Assembly: GCA_036758285.1 (NCBI GenBank)
Contig: DAIOWV010000003.1
Location: forward strand, 1-64,000
Direction of reading: 5' to 3'
DNA: 64,000 nt
Origin: Taishania sp036758285
GTDB taxonomy: Bacteria > Bacteroidota > Bacteroidia > Flavobacteriales_D > Crocinitomicaceae
Shown here: positions 26,639 to 35,122 of the stretch, piece after piece
Numbering within the stretch: the stretch's first letter is position 1
Layout of the letters: each line of letters begins with the position of its first letter
Position numbers and translations under genes: made by a program
The notes under the pieces: generated by a model
Database searches by the model: none
Seen by the model: the letters and a program-made list of their open reading frames with translations, nothing else
Told to the model about the DNA's origin: nothing

Positions 26639-28592
26639 TTGAATAAAGAACTTCTTGGTTAACCTTTATTGTATGTTTATTTTCCAATTCTTTCAACCAT
26701 TCTTTTTCTAAGTAAGCTTGATAGTCAGAAGTGATTAAGCCTTTCGCTTCACCTAATTCTTTATTTTTAGCTTCAATAATTGAATTCAAGACGATTACAT
26801 AATTTTTGCCATCAAATGCATAAGGTTTGTTTTTTCCCTTTTTTAATTTTTGATTTTCAAGATATGGAGTTTTTGAAACTTCAAACTTTCCAGTTCTAAC
26901 TCTCAAATTCAACTCTGAATCCGCATTGATTAACTTTGAAATACTGTCTGAATCAATTTTTTTATTACCAGCTAATTTATATACTTTATTTGCAATCTCA
27001 GGAGAAATTGATTCATATACAGTAGCGTCATATCTTTTGTCCCAAACATAATTTGCTTTGTTGTCATCATAGAATTTTTTCAATCCTAAAGTGTCCTTAA
27101 TCGCTTTGTTCCAAACTTTATCGCTCATTATTTCATAAAGCAAAATACCATCGTGATACTCGTTCATTAATGCTTTGTATTCTGGATACTTTTGAGCTAA
27201 GTTTGATTTTTCTAATTCGATTACAGTTTCTTTTTCCCATTCTGGAAATTGTTTTTTAGCAATTTCGTTTAATGGAGTTCCTCTTGTTAATCGTGGATTG
27301 TCATTCAAATATTCAACAAAATCAACTTGTGTAAATGTTTTTCCATTCAACACAAACATTGGTGCATTTGTAGTTATTTTTTTCGTATCAAAATCACTTT
27401 TGTAGACTGAAGAATCTAAATTTTTCTCGAACCATTTAATCGATTCCGTAGATTTGTTTTCAAACTTATATTCTTTTTTAAGTTTGTCAACATAACTATT
27501 TTGTGTCAAATTAGCTCTTTCATCACGATTAACACGACTTTCGATTTCTTTCTTTAATTCATCAAAAGAACGAAGAGGAGTTAGTTCAATTCGTTTAATA
27601 ATGTGGAATCCAAAATTTGATTGAACAGGTTTACTGAAATCACCATCTTTTTGTAATGCAAATGCAGTTTCTTCAAATTCAGGAATCATTCGAGTTGTAG
27701 CACCAGTTCCAAACACAGGAAGTGCTCCTCCATTTGTACTTGAAGAAGGATCGTCAGAATAAGCCTTTACAAGCTCTTCAAATTTTTCACCAGCAACTAA
27801 TTTATCATAAATTTCATTTGCTTTAATACGTGCCTTTTCAATAACTTCAGGTTGATCAGACTCTTTATTTGCTGCAATCATTAAATGTGCTGCTTTCATA
27901 GCACCTCTTGCTGGGCGTTTATCAGTTACTTTTAAAATATGGTATCCAAAACGAGTGCGAATAGGCATTGATACTTCCCCAACTTTTAAATTGTAGGCAG
28001 CTTCTTCAAAAGGATAAACCATTTGAAATGCTGTGAAATATCCTAAATCTCCACCGTTTGTTTGTGCCGAAGGATCATCAGAGCCATTGCTTGATTTTGC
28101 AATTGTTTCAAAATCTTCTCCTTTAATGATTCTATCGCGAATTGCTATTGCTTTTTTATAGGCTTTTAAAGTGTCTTCAGGCGTAGCTAATTGTTCCGTC
28201 TTAACTAAAATATGAGAAGCTCTTACCTCTGTTTTCATACGGTCATAGGCTTGGTCAACCAATGTTTTATTCATTTCATTGTCAGTCAAGTATGGTTGAG
28301 CTAATTGTTTTTGATATCCTTCCAATTCGCGTTTTAATTTTGGAATTGTATCATAACCTAAAGCTTCAGCTTCAATAACTTTTAATTGAAACTTTTTAAA
28401 TAACTCAATGTATTCATCAAGTGTTGCTTTGTCGTATTTTGGATTGTTATTGTTCTTCAAATAAATCTGAAGAAATTCTGATTTAGTGATTTTTTTTCCA
28501 TCAATTTCCATTAATACAGGGTCTTGTTGTGCAAAAACAGAAGTTCCTATTGTTAATGAAGCACCTAATGCAATCAAAAAATGTTTTTTCAT
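26628..28592 (-). CDS. Periplasmic peptidyl-prolyl isomerase with two parvulin domains
   Basis: 654 residues from ATG 28592; an upstream ATG at 28616 would put 8 residues before the signal peptide MKKHFLIALGASLTIGTSVFA. Two parvulin domains are visible: the first from ASHILVKTEQLATP to RFGYHILKVTDKRP (about 125-220), the second from AAHLMIAANKESDQ to NFGFHIIKRIELTP (about 235-335). The C-terminal 300 residues are a third, degenerate module. The protein leads the three-gene chaperone operon and is probably the main folding factor for outer-membrane and T9SS proteins. Confidence 0.9.
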   Translation of the reverse strand: MKKHFLIALGASLTIGTSVFAQQDPVLMEIDGKKITKSEFLQIYLKNNNNPKYDKATLDEYIELFKKFQLKVIEAEALGYDTIPKLKRELEGYQKQLAQPYLTDNEMNKTLVDQAYDRMKTEVRASHILVKTEQLATPEDTLKAYKKAIAIRDRIIKGEDFETIAKSSNGSDDPSAQTNGGDLGYFTAFQMVYPFEEAAYNLKVGEVSMPIRTRFGYHILKVTDKRPARGAMKAAHLMIAANKESDQPEVIEKARIKANEIYDKLVAGEKFEELVKAYSDDPSSSTNGGALPVFGTGATTRMIPEFEETAFALQKDGDFSKPVQSNFGFHIIKRIELTPLRSFDELKKEIESRVNRDERANLTQNSYVDKLKKEYKFENKSTESIKWFEKNLDSSVYKSDFDTKKITTNAPMFVLNGKTFTQVDFVEYLNDNPRLTRGTPLNEIAKKQFPEWEKETVIELEKSNLAQKYPEYKALMNEYHDGILLYEIMSDKVWNKAIKDTLGLKKFYDDNKANYVWDKRYDATVYESISPEIANKVYKLAGNKKIDSDSISKLINADSELNLRVRTGKFEVSKTPYLENQKLKKGKNKPYAFDGKNYVIVLNSIIEAKNKELGEAKGLITSDYQAYLEKEWLKELENKHTIKVNQEVLYSIGK

Positions 28593-28643
28593 AGAGTTTT
28601 TAAATTTCAAATCCAAAAATAGGATTTACAAATGATTTGTTGC

Positions 28644-28675
28644 CAAATTTAAGAATAATTTAAGATTATAGGCAA
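28644..28675 (-). promoter_or_regulatory. Promoter of the three-gene chaperone operon
   Basis: Minus strand: TTG at 28675-28673, a 21-bp spacer and TAAATTTG at 28651-28644. This full-consensus Bacteroidota promoter gives a leader of about 45 bp. Confidence 0.7.
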
Positions 28676-28845
28676 CGAGTAACTTAAGAAATTTATTCAA
28701 TTTCTCATTGGTGTAAATGATATATCTGGAATACTGGAATACTGGTATAAGAATGAATGCTCGATTACTTTATTCCAATATCAAGATTAAATTAACTAGT
28801 ATTTCGTGAAAAAATAGCTTTACACTTTCTTTATAATTACTTAAA

Positions 28846-29019
28846 ATGAAACTTAATTTATTCTTGCTAGTGTCACTTATTTGTTTAGCAGGGGTACCCC
28901 CTTTAGATAGCATTGTTCTTATTCAATTTAAAGAGATAACCCTAATAGTTTATTATATTAAAAATCAAACACCTGATAAACAATGTATTGTTTTTGTTGT
29001 TCGGTTTTTGTTAAAATAG
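28846..29019 (+). CDS. Possible short exported peptide or gene remnant
   Basis: 57 codons starting MKLNLFLLVSLICLAGV, a convincing hydrophobic signal-peptide-like start, followed by an unremarkable sequence to a TAG stop. The coding potential falls off exactly where the dispersed repeat begins (from the residues GVPPLDS on). It could be a genuine tiny secreted peptide, a pseudogene whose body was replaced by the repeat, or chance. Low confidence. Confidence 0.25.
   Translation: MKLNLFLLVSLICLAGVPPLDSIVLIQFKEITLIVYYIKNQTPDKQCIVFVVRFLLK
28891..28926 (+). repeat. Dispersed intergenic repeat, copy A
   Basis: TACCCCCTTTAG, four variable bases, then CATTGTTCTTATTC. It matches copy B at 33058-33090 (TTACCCCTTTAG, GTCG, CACTGTTCTTAATC) with few differences. 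Confidence 0.5.
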
Positions 29020-29083
29020 AATCGAAAAATTAAAATCTTCAAATCAATTTTGAACTACATTTACCATTATCAAACTATTAATT

Positions 29084-30361
29084 ATGGAAGATGCTGAAAG
29101 CCAGTTAAAGCAAAGTACCCAAGTAAATGCTCTTTTTTTGTCTGTTTTTAGATTCTTATTTGGAATTTTAATGATTCCACAAGTTTTGAGCATTACTCCT
29201 TCCATTCATGAGTTGGAAAAATCTACTTTTGTATTCCATTATCCATATTTACATTTTATAGAGGCTTATTCTCATGAATTAATTTATTTTCTGACAGTAC
29301 TTTCAATAATTGGTGCTATTTTAATTGCTTTAGGTGTTGCCTTGCGCTGGGGATCACTGTTGTTTCTGCTGTCATTTGGCTATCTGTTTTTAATCGATAT
29401 GTCATTTTACAATAACCACTATTATTTATGGTGTTTGATTTCCTTCCTTTTTATTTTTCTACCATCCAGATCAACAATTTCTATTTTTGATGTAATTAAG
29501 AAAAGAACTGATAAAACAATAAGTGTTGCATACCATACTCCTTTTGCTCTGTTGATTTCTATCGTCTATTTCTATGGAGGTATTGCTAAAATAAACGCTG
29601 ATTGGCTACAAGGATATCCAATGCGTTTACTGAATATTTTTAATAATTCGGACTATGCGGATTTTCTAGGAATCTTTATCAGTTATGCAGGTTTGTTATT
29701 TGATTTGTTAATTGGTTTCTTTTTGTGGAAAAAACCAAAAGCCTGGTATGTAATAATTCCCTATTTTGTTTTTCATATCAGTAATTACTTTTTATTCAAT
29801 ATTGGTGAATTTCCTATCGTGATGATGGCTGCCATTTTGATTTATATTCCGATTTCAAGGTTCACAATTTCGGAATTGAAGAATGTTTACCAGAGTACTT
29901 TCAGTAAAGTAAATCGTTTTATTTTTACGCTATTTTTCAGTATCCAATTAGTTTTCCCAATGCGATTTTTATTGATGGATGGCAATGTTGCTTGGGATAG
30001 AGAGGGACATTATTTCTCCTGGAGAATGATGTTAAACAATCACACAACTATCTATTTTCAATATTTGATTACCATTCCTGATAAAAACATTAAGTACTGG
30101 GTTGATTTTTCCCAACTTTTAACTAAAAGACAATTGTCAAATACTTTTCATGATCCATATTTTATATGGCAATTAGCTCGAAAATTGGAAAAAGATGCTG
30201 TTACTAAATACACTGTTTCATCTGATAATGTATTTGTTTATTGCAAATCGATCGTTCAATTAAATCAACACAATCCGAAACCTTTAATTGATCAAACTGT
30301 TGATCTTACTACTATTGAATACCGATTTTTATCTACTAATGCTTTTGTTTCTAAATTTTAA
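29084..30361 (+). CDS. HTTM / vitamin K-dependent gamma-carboxylase-like membrane protein
   Basis: 425 residues. Several membrane helices are followed by the family's recognisable blocks: DMSFYNNHYYLWCLISFLF (about 103-121), IVYFYGGIAKINADWLQG (about 161-178), GEFPIVMMAAILIYIP and REGHYFSWRMMLNNHT. These match the vitamin K-dependent gamma-glutamyl carboxylase / HTTM family, which in animals carboxylates glutamates using reduced vitamin K and in bacteria has largely unknown substrates. The next gene, a T9SS-secreted protein, starts only 3 bp later, so the two are surely co-transcribed. Carboxylation of that product is an attractive but unproven inference. Confidence 0.85.
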   Translation: MEDAESQLKQSTQVNALFLSVFRFLFGILMIPQVLSITPSIHELEKSTFVFHYPYLHFIEAYSHELIYFLTVLSIIGAILIALGVALRWGSLLFLLSFGYLFLIDMSFYNNHYYLWCLISFLFIFLPSRSTISIFDVIKKRTDKTISVAYHTPFALLISIVYFYGGIAKINADWLQGYPMRLLNIFNNSDYADFLGIFISYAGLLFDLLIGFFLWKKPKAWYVIIPYFVFHISNYFLFNIGEFPIVMMAAILIYIPISRFTISELKNVYQSTFSKVNRFIFTLFFSIQLVFPMRFLLMDGNVAWDREGHYFSWRMMLNNHTTIYFQYLITIPDKNIKYWVDFSQLLTKRQLSNTFHDPYFIWQLARKLEKDAVTKYTVSSDNVFVYCKSIVQLNQHNPKPLIDQTVDLTTIEYRFLSTNAFVSKF

Positions 30362-30364
30362 TAT

Positions 30365-32986
30365 ATGAAAATTTATAGCTCACTCATCTTGTTTTTAATA
30401 ACATTTACAGGTTATTCACAAATTACCAATCCAAACTTGATCAATTACGAAATTTACGCTGATGAGTGGAGACAAGAGTGTGATAATGACTGGGCCAGCA
30501 ATGATGACAATATGGTTAGAGTTGCTGTCACGACTGATGGGTCTAGTGGTGGAACTATAACTTGGAATTACACAGGTACTTGTACTTCACCTTATGCTTA
30601 TGTACGTCGCTGGGGAGCTGATGCACCCACTAGTAATGTTTATGCTAATTCAGTCTATTCTAGAGTAAATAGCACTAGTACAACAGGTTTTGTTAACTAT
30701 ACCGTACAGTCTTGGGAAAGTGACAATGGCTTTAATTGTTTACCCGTGAGTGGAGACGATTGCCGCTGGGGACCTTTCAGTTATACTGCTACTTATAGAA
30801 GTGCTGCTAAAACCCCTAATCAATGGTGGGGTGTAAATGGGACTAGTGGCAGTGGTGATTGGTCAGCGGCAACTCAGGGCCGTGTAAGATTAAAAACCGT
30901 TTGGCGTTATACTAAAGGATCAAGTTGTAGTGACCCTTTAGATTTTGGTACATTAGTTAGTGGGGTTTCTAATACACATTTTAATTCTAATAGAGCAACA
31001 CCAGCAGGAGCTAGAGCAGAAATGGGATATACGAATATTTATGGTAATAGTGCTCCTGATGTATATTACACTTTTTCTATTACTCAACCATCTACAGTTG
31101 TCATTAGTACAATAAGTAGTAATTCTAATTATGATACTTATCTAAGATTGTTTAACTCAGATTGTAGTACTCAAATAGAATTTAATGATGACTTTGGTGG
31201 TGTTATTCAATCCCAAATTACTCGTAATCTTTGTGCTGGTACGTATAAAATATTAGTTGAAGGTTTTTCTAGTAATTCTGGAAATTTTGAATTATCGGTA
31301 CTCGCAACAACTATACCAATTAGTGGTGGAACAATAGCTGGTGGAACTTCTCCCGTCTGTAGCGGAGTTGACCCTGGCGCATTTACTTCTACAACAAATG
31401 GAAGTGGGCTAGGAACATTAACCTACCAATGGGAGGTGAGTATAACAAGTTCCGGAGCAGGATTCGGTGATATTACTTCTGCAACTTCAGTAACTTATGA
31501 TCTTCCTGCAGTAACACAAACCTCTTGGTATAGACGAAGAGTAACTGATGAGTGTGGACGAACTGTATATTCAAATGTGATTCAAATTGTAGTTCACCCA
31601 ACATCTACAAGTCCAACAATAGCAACCGTTCCAGGTACAGTTTGTCCAAATACAAATACCACTTTAACGGCTTCGGGTGGAGTTGCTGGGGGAGGAACTG
31701 TCTATTGGTATTCGGGAGCTAATGGGACTGGTACTGCTTTGGGAACAGGAAATAGTATAGTGGTAGCGCCAACATCTACCACAACTTACTATGCACGCAG
31801 ACAAGGATGTAATACAACTGCCGATGCAACGGTGACAGTAAATGTAAAAAGTTATGTCTACGCAGCAAATGGAACATCTACAAATACCTATTGTACAGAT
31901 AACAATGGCTGGAATCACTTCTATTCAGGAGATGATATCATTTTTTCAGTGCAAGGAAATTTAAGTGGAGCTCCTGCAGGGTTTCCAGTGGCAACTATTT
32001 ATGACAATAGCACTTATTATCAGCAAACGCAAGGTCCTGCTACTCCAGCAGGTTGTGCATCCAACTTGAATCCTAATGAAGAACGCTTTGAAATGGATCG
32101 TTCATGGAACCTTAACTTTGGAGGAGGTACACAAACAGGAACTTACGCTGTAAGGTTCTATTATCAACCAGCAGAAAAAACGGCAATTGAAACAGCTGCA
32201 AATACTCACATTGCCGCTTATCTATCATGTGGATACTCTTATAAATATGCAACTCCAAATGGATTCTATTGGTTCAAAAATGTTGGCTCGAACTACGTTG
32301 CACCACAATATGATGGAACGCATTTTACAGCAACAACAGCAACAACAAGTAGTGGAATTAATTATTCTGAATGGGCAGGAGTAACAAATTTCTCAGGAGG
32401 TTCTGGTGCAGTTATTTTGATACCTGCAACTGGCTTGGGAGTTGAAATGACAAATTTTGCAGCAAATTGTTTAGACAATAAAATCTTATTGAATTGGCAA
32501 ACTGGATCCGAAGTAAATTCCTCCCATTTTGAAATAGAACAAAGCATTAACGGAGTTGAATGGAAAAAAATAGGGCAAGTTCAAGCTAGTGGAAATTCTT
32601 CGACAATAAAAAATTACGAATTTTCTCAAAATGACCCTAGAAATGTCCTCACAAGCTATTTTAGACTCAAACAATTTGATAATGATGGACAATATAAAAA
32701 TTATGGCCCTGTGATAGCTACTTGCGAAAATGAAGAAATGTTTGTAGCATTTCCAAATCCAACGAAAAACAATGTGTCATTGTTAATCAAAGGGACATTT
32801 AATGAAAATGAAACCTATGTTTCCCTAATAGATATCAACGGTAGAGTGATTCAATCTGTACCCTATTTAGAACTGAAAAATAACCTGTTCACTCTTGATC
32901 TAAGTATGTATGAAAATGGTATTTACATTGTTCGTTTGTTTGATGGACTTACAAATTCAAAAATGATAAAACTGGTTAAACAGTAA
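30365..32986 (+). CDS. T9SS-secreted multidomain protein, partner of HTTM gene
   Basis: 873 residues with a signal peptide (cut after FTGYSQ). The N-terminal domain of about 165 residues is rich in Trp, Cys and Asp (DEWRQECDNDW, VRRWGADAPTS, DDCRWGPF) and I do not recognise it. A PPC-like domain follows (about 187-315, DVYYTFSITQPSTVV), then two Ig-like domains with TYQWEVSI and VYWYSGANGTG, a region of about 150 residues with several Trp/Tyr (NGFYWFKNVGSNYVAP), a fibronectin-like segment (ILLNWQTGSEVNSSHFEI) and a type A T9SS tail (AFPNPTKNNVSL to IKLVKQ). Coupled to the carboxylase-like gene upstream. Surface or secreted role unknown. Confidence 0.85.
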   Translation: MKIYSSLILFLITFTGYSQITNPNLINYEIYADEWRQECDNDWASNDDNMVRVAVTTDGSSGGTITWNYTGTCTSPYAYVRRWGADAPTSNVYANSVYSRVNSTSTTGFVNYTVQSWESDNGFNCLPVSGDDCRWGPFSYTATYRSAAKTPNQWWGVNGTSGSGDWSAATQGRVRLKTVWRYTKGSSCSDPLDFGTLVSGVSNTHFNSNRATPAGARAEMGYTNIYGNSAPDVYYTFSITQPSTVVISTISSNSNYDTYLRLFNSDCSTQIEFNDDFGGVIQSQITRNLCAGTYKILVEGFSSNSGNFELSVLATTIPISGGTIAGGTSPVCSGVDPGAFTSTTNGSGLGTLTYQWEVSITSSGAGFGDITSATSVTYDLPAVTQTSWYRRRVTDECGRTVYSNVIQIVVHPTSTSPTIATVPGTVCPNTNTTLTASGGVAGGGTVYWYSGANGTGTALGTGNSIVVAPTSTTTYYARRQGCNTTADATVTVNVKSYVYAANGTSTNTYCTDNNGWNHFYSGDDIIFSVQGNLSGAPAGFPVATIYDNSTYYQQTQGPATPAGCASNLNPNEERFEMDRSWNLNFGGGTQTGTYAVRFYYQPAEKTAIETAANTHIAAYLSCGYSYKYATPNGFYWFKNVGSNYVAPQYDGTHFTATTATTSSGINYSEWAGVTNFSGGSGAVILIPATGLGVEMTNFAANCLDNKILLNWQTGSEVNSSHFEIEQSINGVEWKKIGQVQASGNSSTIKNYEFSQNDPRNVLTSYFRLKQFDNDGQYKNYGPVIATCENEEMFVAFPNPTKNNVSLLIKGTFNENETYVSLIDINGRVIQSVPYLELKNNLFTLDLSMYENGIYIVRLFDGLTNSKMIKLVKQ

Positions 32987-33007
32987 TTTACGAAGATCAT
33001 ATAAATT

Positions 33008-33045
33008 AAAAAGGTCGTTTTTCTAAGTGAGAAACGACCTTTTTT
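33008..33045. terminator. Terminator after the HTTM/T9SS pair
   Basis: A stem of AAAAAGGTCGTTT and its complement, plus a G-U closing step, with a short loop. A run of T follows on the plus strand; the A-run on the other side makes it usable in both directions. Confidence 0.88.
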
Positions 33046-33057
33046 GTTAATTTGATA

Positions 33058-33090
33058 GGGTTACCCCTTTAGGTCGCACTGTTCTTAATC
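33058..33090 (+). repeat. Dispersed intergenic repeat, copy B
   Basis: The second copy of the short element also seen at 28891-28926. It lies between a terminator and the 3' end of the convergent serine hydrolase gene. Confidence 0.5.
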
Positions 33091-33135
33091 GACTTACAAT
33101 TGAACTCAGGTTTATAGGTTATAGGAGGGGTCGAT

Positions 33136-34188
33136 TTATTGATTTAATTTATTCAAGAAATCTAAACAAAGCTTGTCTAGAGATTCGTTGATAGAAGATA
33201 GGTTTGAAAGAATAATTACTCCTGTTTTATTTTTGACATTCAAAGCCATTGAAGAAGAATATCCACCTGTTGCACCATTGTGCCAAATATATTCGTTGTT
33301 ATTTGATTGTTGAGTTAGAATGTGCCATCCAAGTCCAATTTTCATTTTATCATTGATTACAAATGTTGGGGTTTGAGTCATCAATATTGCTTTATTTGTT
33401 GAGCTGAACTGGTGATTAGCAAATTTTGCTAAATCTGATGTGCTAGAGATAATGCAACCTGCTCCTGCCAAAACATCAAAATCCCAATTTGAGGTTTCGT
33501 TTCCCTCAGCGTTCATACCCTTAACAAATGTTTTGTTAGTTATTTGAGAATAAGAATAAAATGAATTTTTAAGTTCATATTTATCAAATATATCGTGTTG
33601 AAGTAATTCGAAATAATTATTTTGCTGAGAAATCCCTAAACAATATCCTAATAAACCTGCTCCCATGTTGGAATATAGATAATTACTTCCAGGTAAATTC
33701 ATCGTTCTTATCTCATTTTTTAAAAAATAATCGAAATCAGTAGATGAATAATTTTTGTAAGGATTTGTATGGTTGAAATTCTTTGTTAGGAAATTTTGAG
33801 GTAGGGTAACTAATCCAGATGTATGGTTTGCAAGCTCAATTAGTTTGATTTTTGTTTTTAGGTTTGTTTTGTGTTTAAGAATTTGATTAATAGTGATCTT
33901 TTTATTTATTTTCCCTTCTGTGATTAATTGAGCAAGTAGTGTTGATGTAAATACTTTTGTTATGGAACCAATTTCAAATAAATGATCTTTATTCTCAATT
34001 AATTGAATAAAATCTTTTTGTTTAATAACGCCATAATGAATGGTCGTTCCATCTTTTATGATTGCAATTGATAATTGAGTATTTTCCGGTTTATCAAGAC
34101 AGAATTTTTTTAATTCGTCAATGATTATATCTTGTGAAAAGACGTTTAATCCGATAGAAAATGTAATTAAAAATGTAAATAATTTCAT
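33136..34188 (-). CDS. Beta-lactamase-family serine hydrolase
   Basis: 350 residues with a signal peptide (cut after LNVFSQ). The class C beta-lactamase / DD-peptidase catalytic elements are visible: SITK (75-78, nucleophile Ser and Lys), YSN (172-174) and HNGATGG near the C-terminus in place of KTG. Likely substrates are D-amino-acid peptides, esters or peptidoglycan fragments; nothing indicates antibiotic resistance. It follows the Ppx/GppA gene by 5 bp, as the last gene of a probable four-gene operon. Confidence 0.88.
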   Translation of the reverse strand: MKLFTFLITFSIGLNVFSQDIIIDELKKFCLDKPENTQLSIAIIKDGTTIHYGVIKQKDFIQLIENKDHLFEIGSITKVFTSTLLAQLITEGKINKKITINQILKHKTNLKTKIKLIELANHTSGLVTLPQNFLTKNFNHTNPYKNYSSTDFDYFLKNEIRTMNLPGSNYLYSNMGAGLLGYCLGISQQNNYFELLQHDIFDKYELKNSFYSYSQITNKTFVKGMNAEGNETSNWDFDVLAGAGCIISSTSDLAKFANHQFSSTNKAILMTQTPTFVINDKMKIGLGWHILTQQSNNNEYIWHNGATGGYSSSMALNVKNKTGVIILSNLSSINESLDKLCLDFLNKLNQ

Positions 34189-34193
34189 GAAAG

Positions 34194-35093
34194 TTACTGG
34201 CTCAATTGATTTAACGCTCCTTCTTTTAATGAATAAGGGGAAATTAATAGTTCTTCAATTCCAAATTTCTTGATAATCCAATTTATTTTGACTGCTGCAA
34301 TTGGAATCATTATTTGACGAATTGGTATAATAAAAGCATTTTGTTTTCTTTCTTCCAATGTTGAATTAATAATGTTCTCTAAAACTTCTTTTAACTCGTT
34401 GATTGACATTGGGGTGCATTCATTAGAGTTTGGGAATTTTTGTTTAAAGTAAACTTCGTGAAGGGTTTCGAAAGTTCCGGATGAACCGATTAAAATCTTG
34501 CAATTAAGATTGTCTAGTTTACCTTCAGAATTTTGTTCTAACCAATTTTCGATTGTGATAATATCATCCTTACTTAAAGGATCGTTTAGTTGAAGTTGCT
34601 GATACATTCTAGAAACTCCAATGTTTAGACTTAAAGCATTCTGAACGCCATTTTTATTTGCTAAAATAAATTCAGTACTACCACCACCAATATCCATTAT
34701 AATTGCAGGTTTATAGAAGTCATATGACCATTTTACACCATTATAAATAAGCTGTGCTTCTTGAAGCCCGGAGATGATTTGTATTTGAATGTCTATTTTT
34801 TCTTTAACAGCTTGACAAAATTGTTTTTTATTTTTTGCATCCCGAATTGCAGATGTGCCAAATGCACGGATTTCATCAACTCGAAATTCATCACATTTTA
34901 ATTTGAAGCTTTCAAGTGCTTGAATTGCACGCTCCATGGATTCGTTGGTTATTCTTTTTTCATTTATTCCCCCCATACCAAGTGCTACACCAATCTTTGT
35001 GTGAAATAAAGTTCGAAATGAATGCTCTTCAACAACTGCAATCAACAGATTGAAGGTGTTTGTCCCAAGATCTATGACTGCAATTTTTTTCAT
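34194..35093 (-). CDS. Ppx/GppA family phosphatase
   Basis: 299 residues, the short single-module form of the exopolyphosphatase/guanosine pentaphosphatase family. ASKHA fold motifs are IDLGTNTFNLLIA (phosphate 1), the conserved GTSAIRDAKN, and IMDIGGGSTEFIL (phosphate 2) followed by SLNIGVSRMY. It should hydrolyse polyphosphate or pppGpp; the short form alone cannot decide which. It starts 30 bp after the ABC permease and is 5 bp before the serine hydrolase. Confidence 0.92.
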   Translation of the reverse strand: MKKIAVIDLGTNTFNLLIAVVEEHSFRTLFHTKIGVALGMGGINEKRITNESMERAIQALESFKLKCDEFRVDEIRAFGTSAIRDAKNKKQFCQAVKEKIDIQIQIISGLQEAQLIYNGVKWSYDFYKPAIIMDIGGGSTEFILANKNGVQNALSLNIGVSRMYQQLQLNDPLSKDDIITIENWLEQNSEGKLDNLNCKILIGSSGTFETLHEVYFKQKFPNSNECTPMSINELKEVLENIINSTLEERKQNAFIIPIRQIMIPIAAVKINWIIKKFGIEELLISPYSLKEGALNQLSQ

Positions 35094-35122
35094 TGTGAAT
35101 ACGAATAGTTAAACAATTCAAG

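Larger units (their letters stand above)
28676..29083. other. Intergenic region between divergent operons
   Basis: No confident gene. It holds an 8-bp tandem repeat (TGGAATAC twice plus a degenerate copy, 28727-28750), a 57-codon ORF whose first 17 residues look like a signal peptide (28846-29019), and one copy of a short dispersed repeat (28891-28926). A weak -7 candidate TACATTTA lies at 29056-29063 before the carboxylase-like gene. Confidence 0.7.

Noticed and set aside
28676..29083. tRNA or small RNA gene in the intergenic region
   Set aside because: No cloverleaf or other stable stem with conserved tRNA bases is visible; only weak repeats and the short ORF.
32187..32384. Open frame with a poly-Gln run
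   Set aside because: It lies wholly within the T9SS cargo gene in another frame; the Q-run reflects CAACAA repeats coding for Thr/Ala there.
33136..34188. Beta-lactamase resistance gene
   Set aside because: The catalytic pattern fits the general serine hydrolase/DD-peptidase family (HxG instead of KTG); nothing points to antibiotic hydrolysis.
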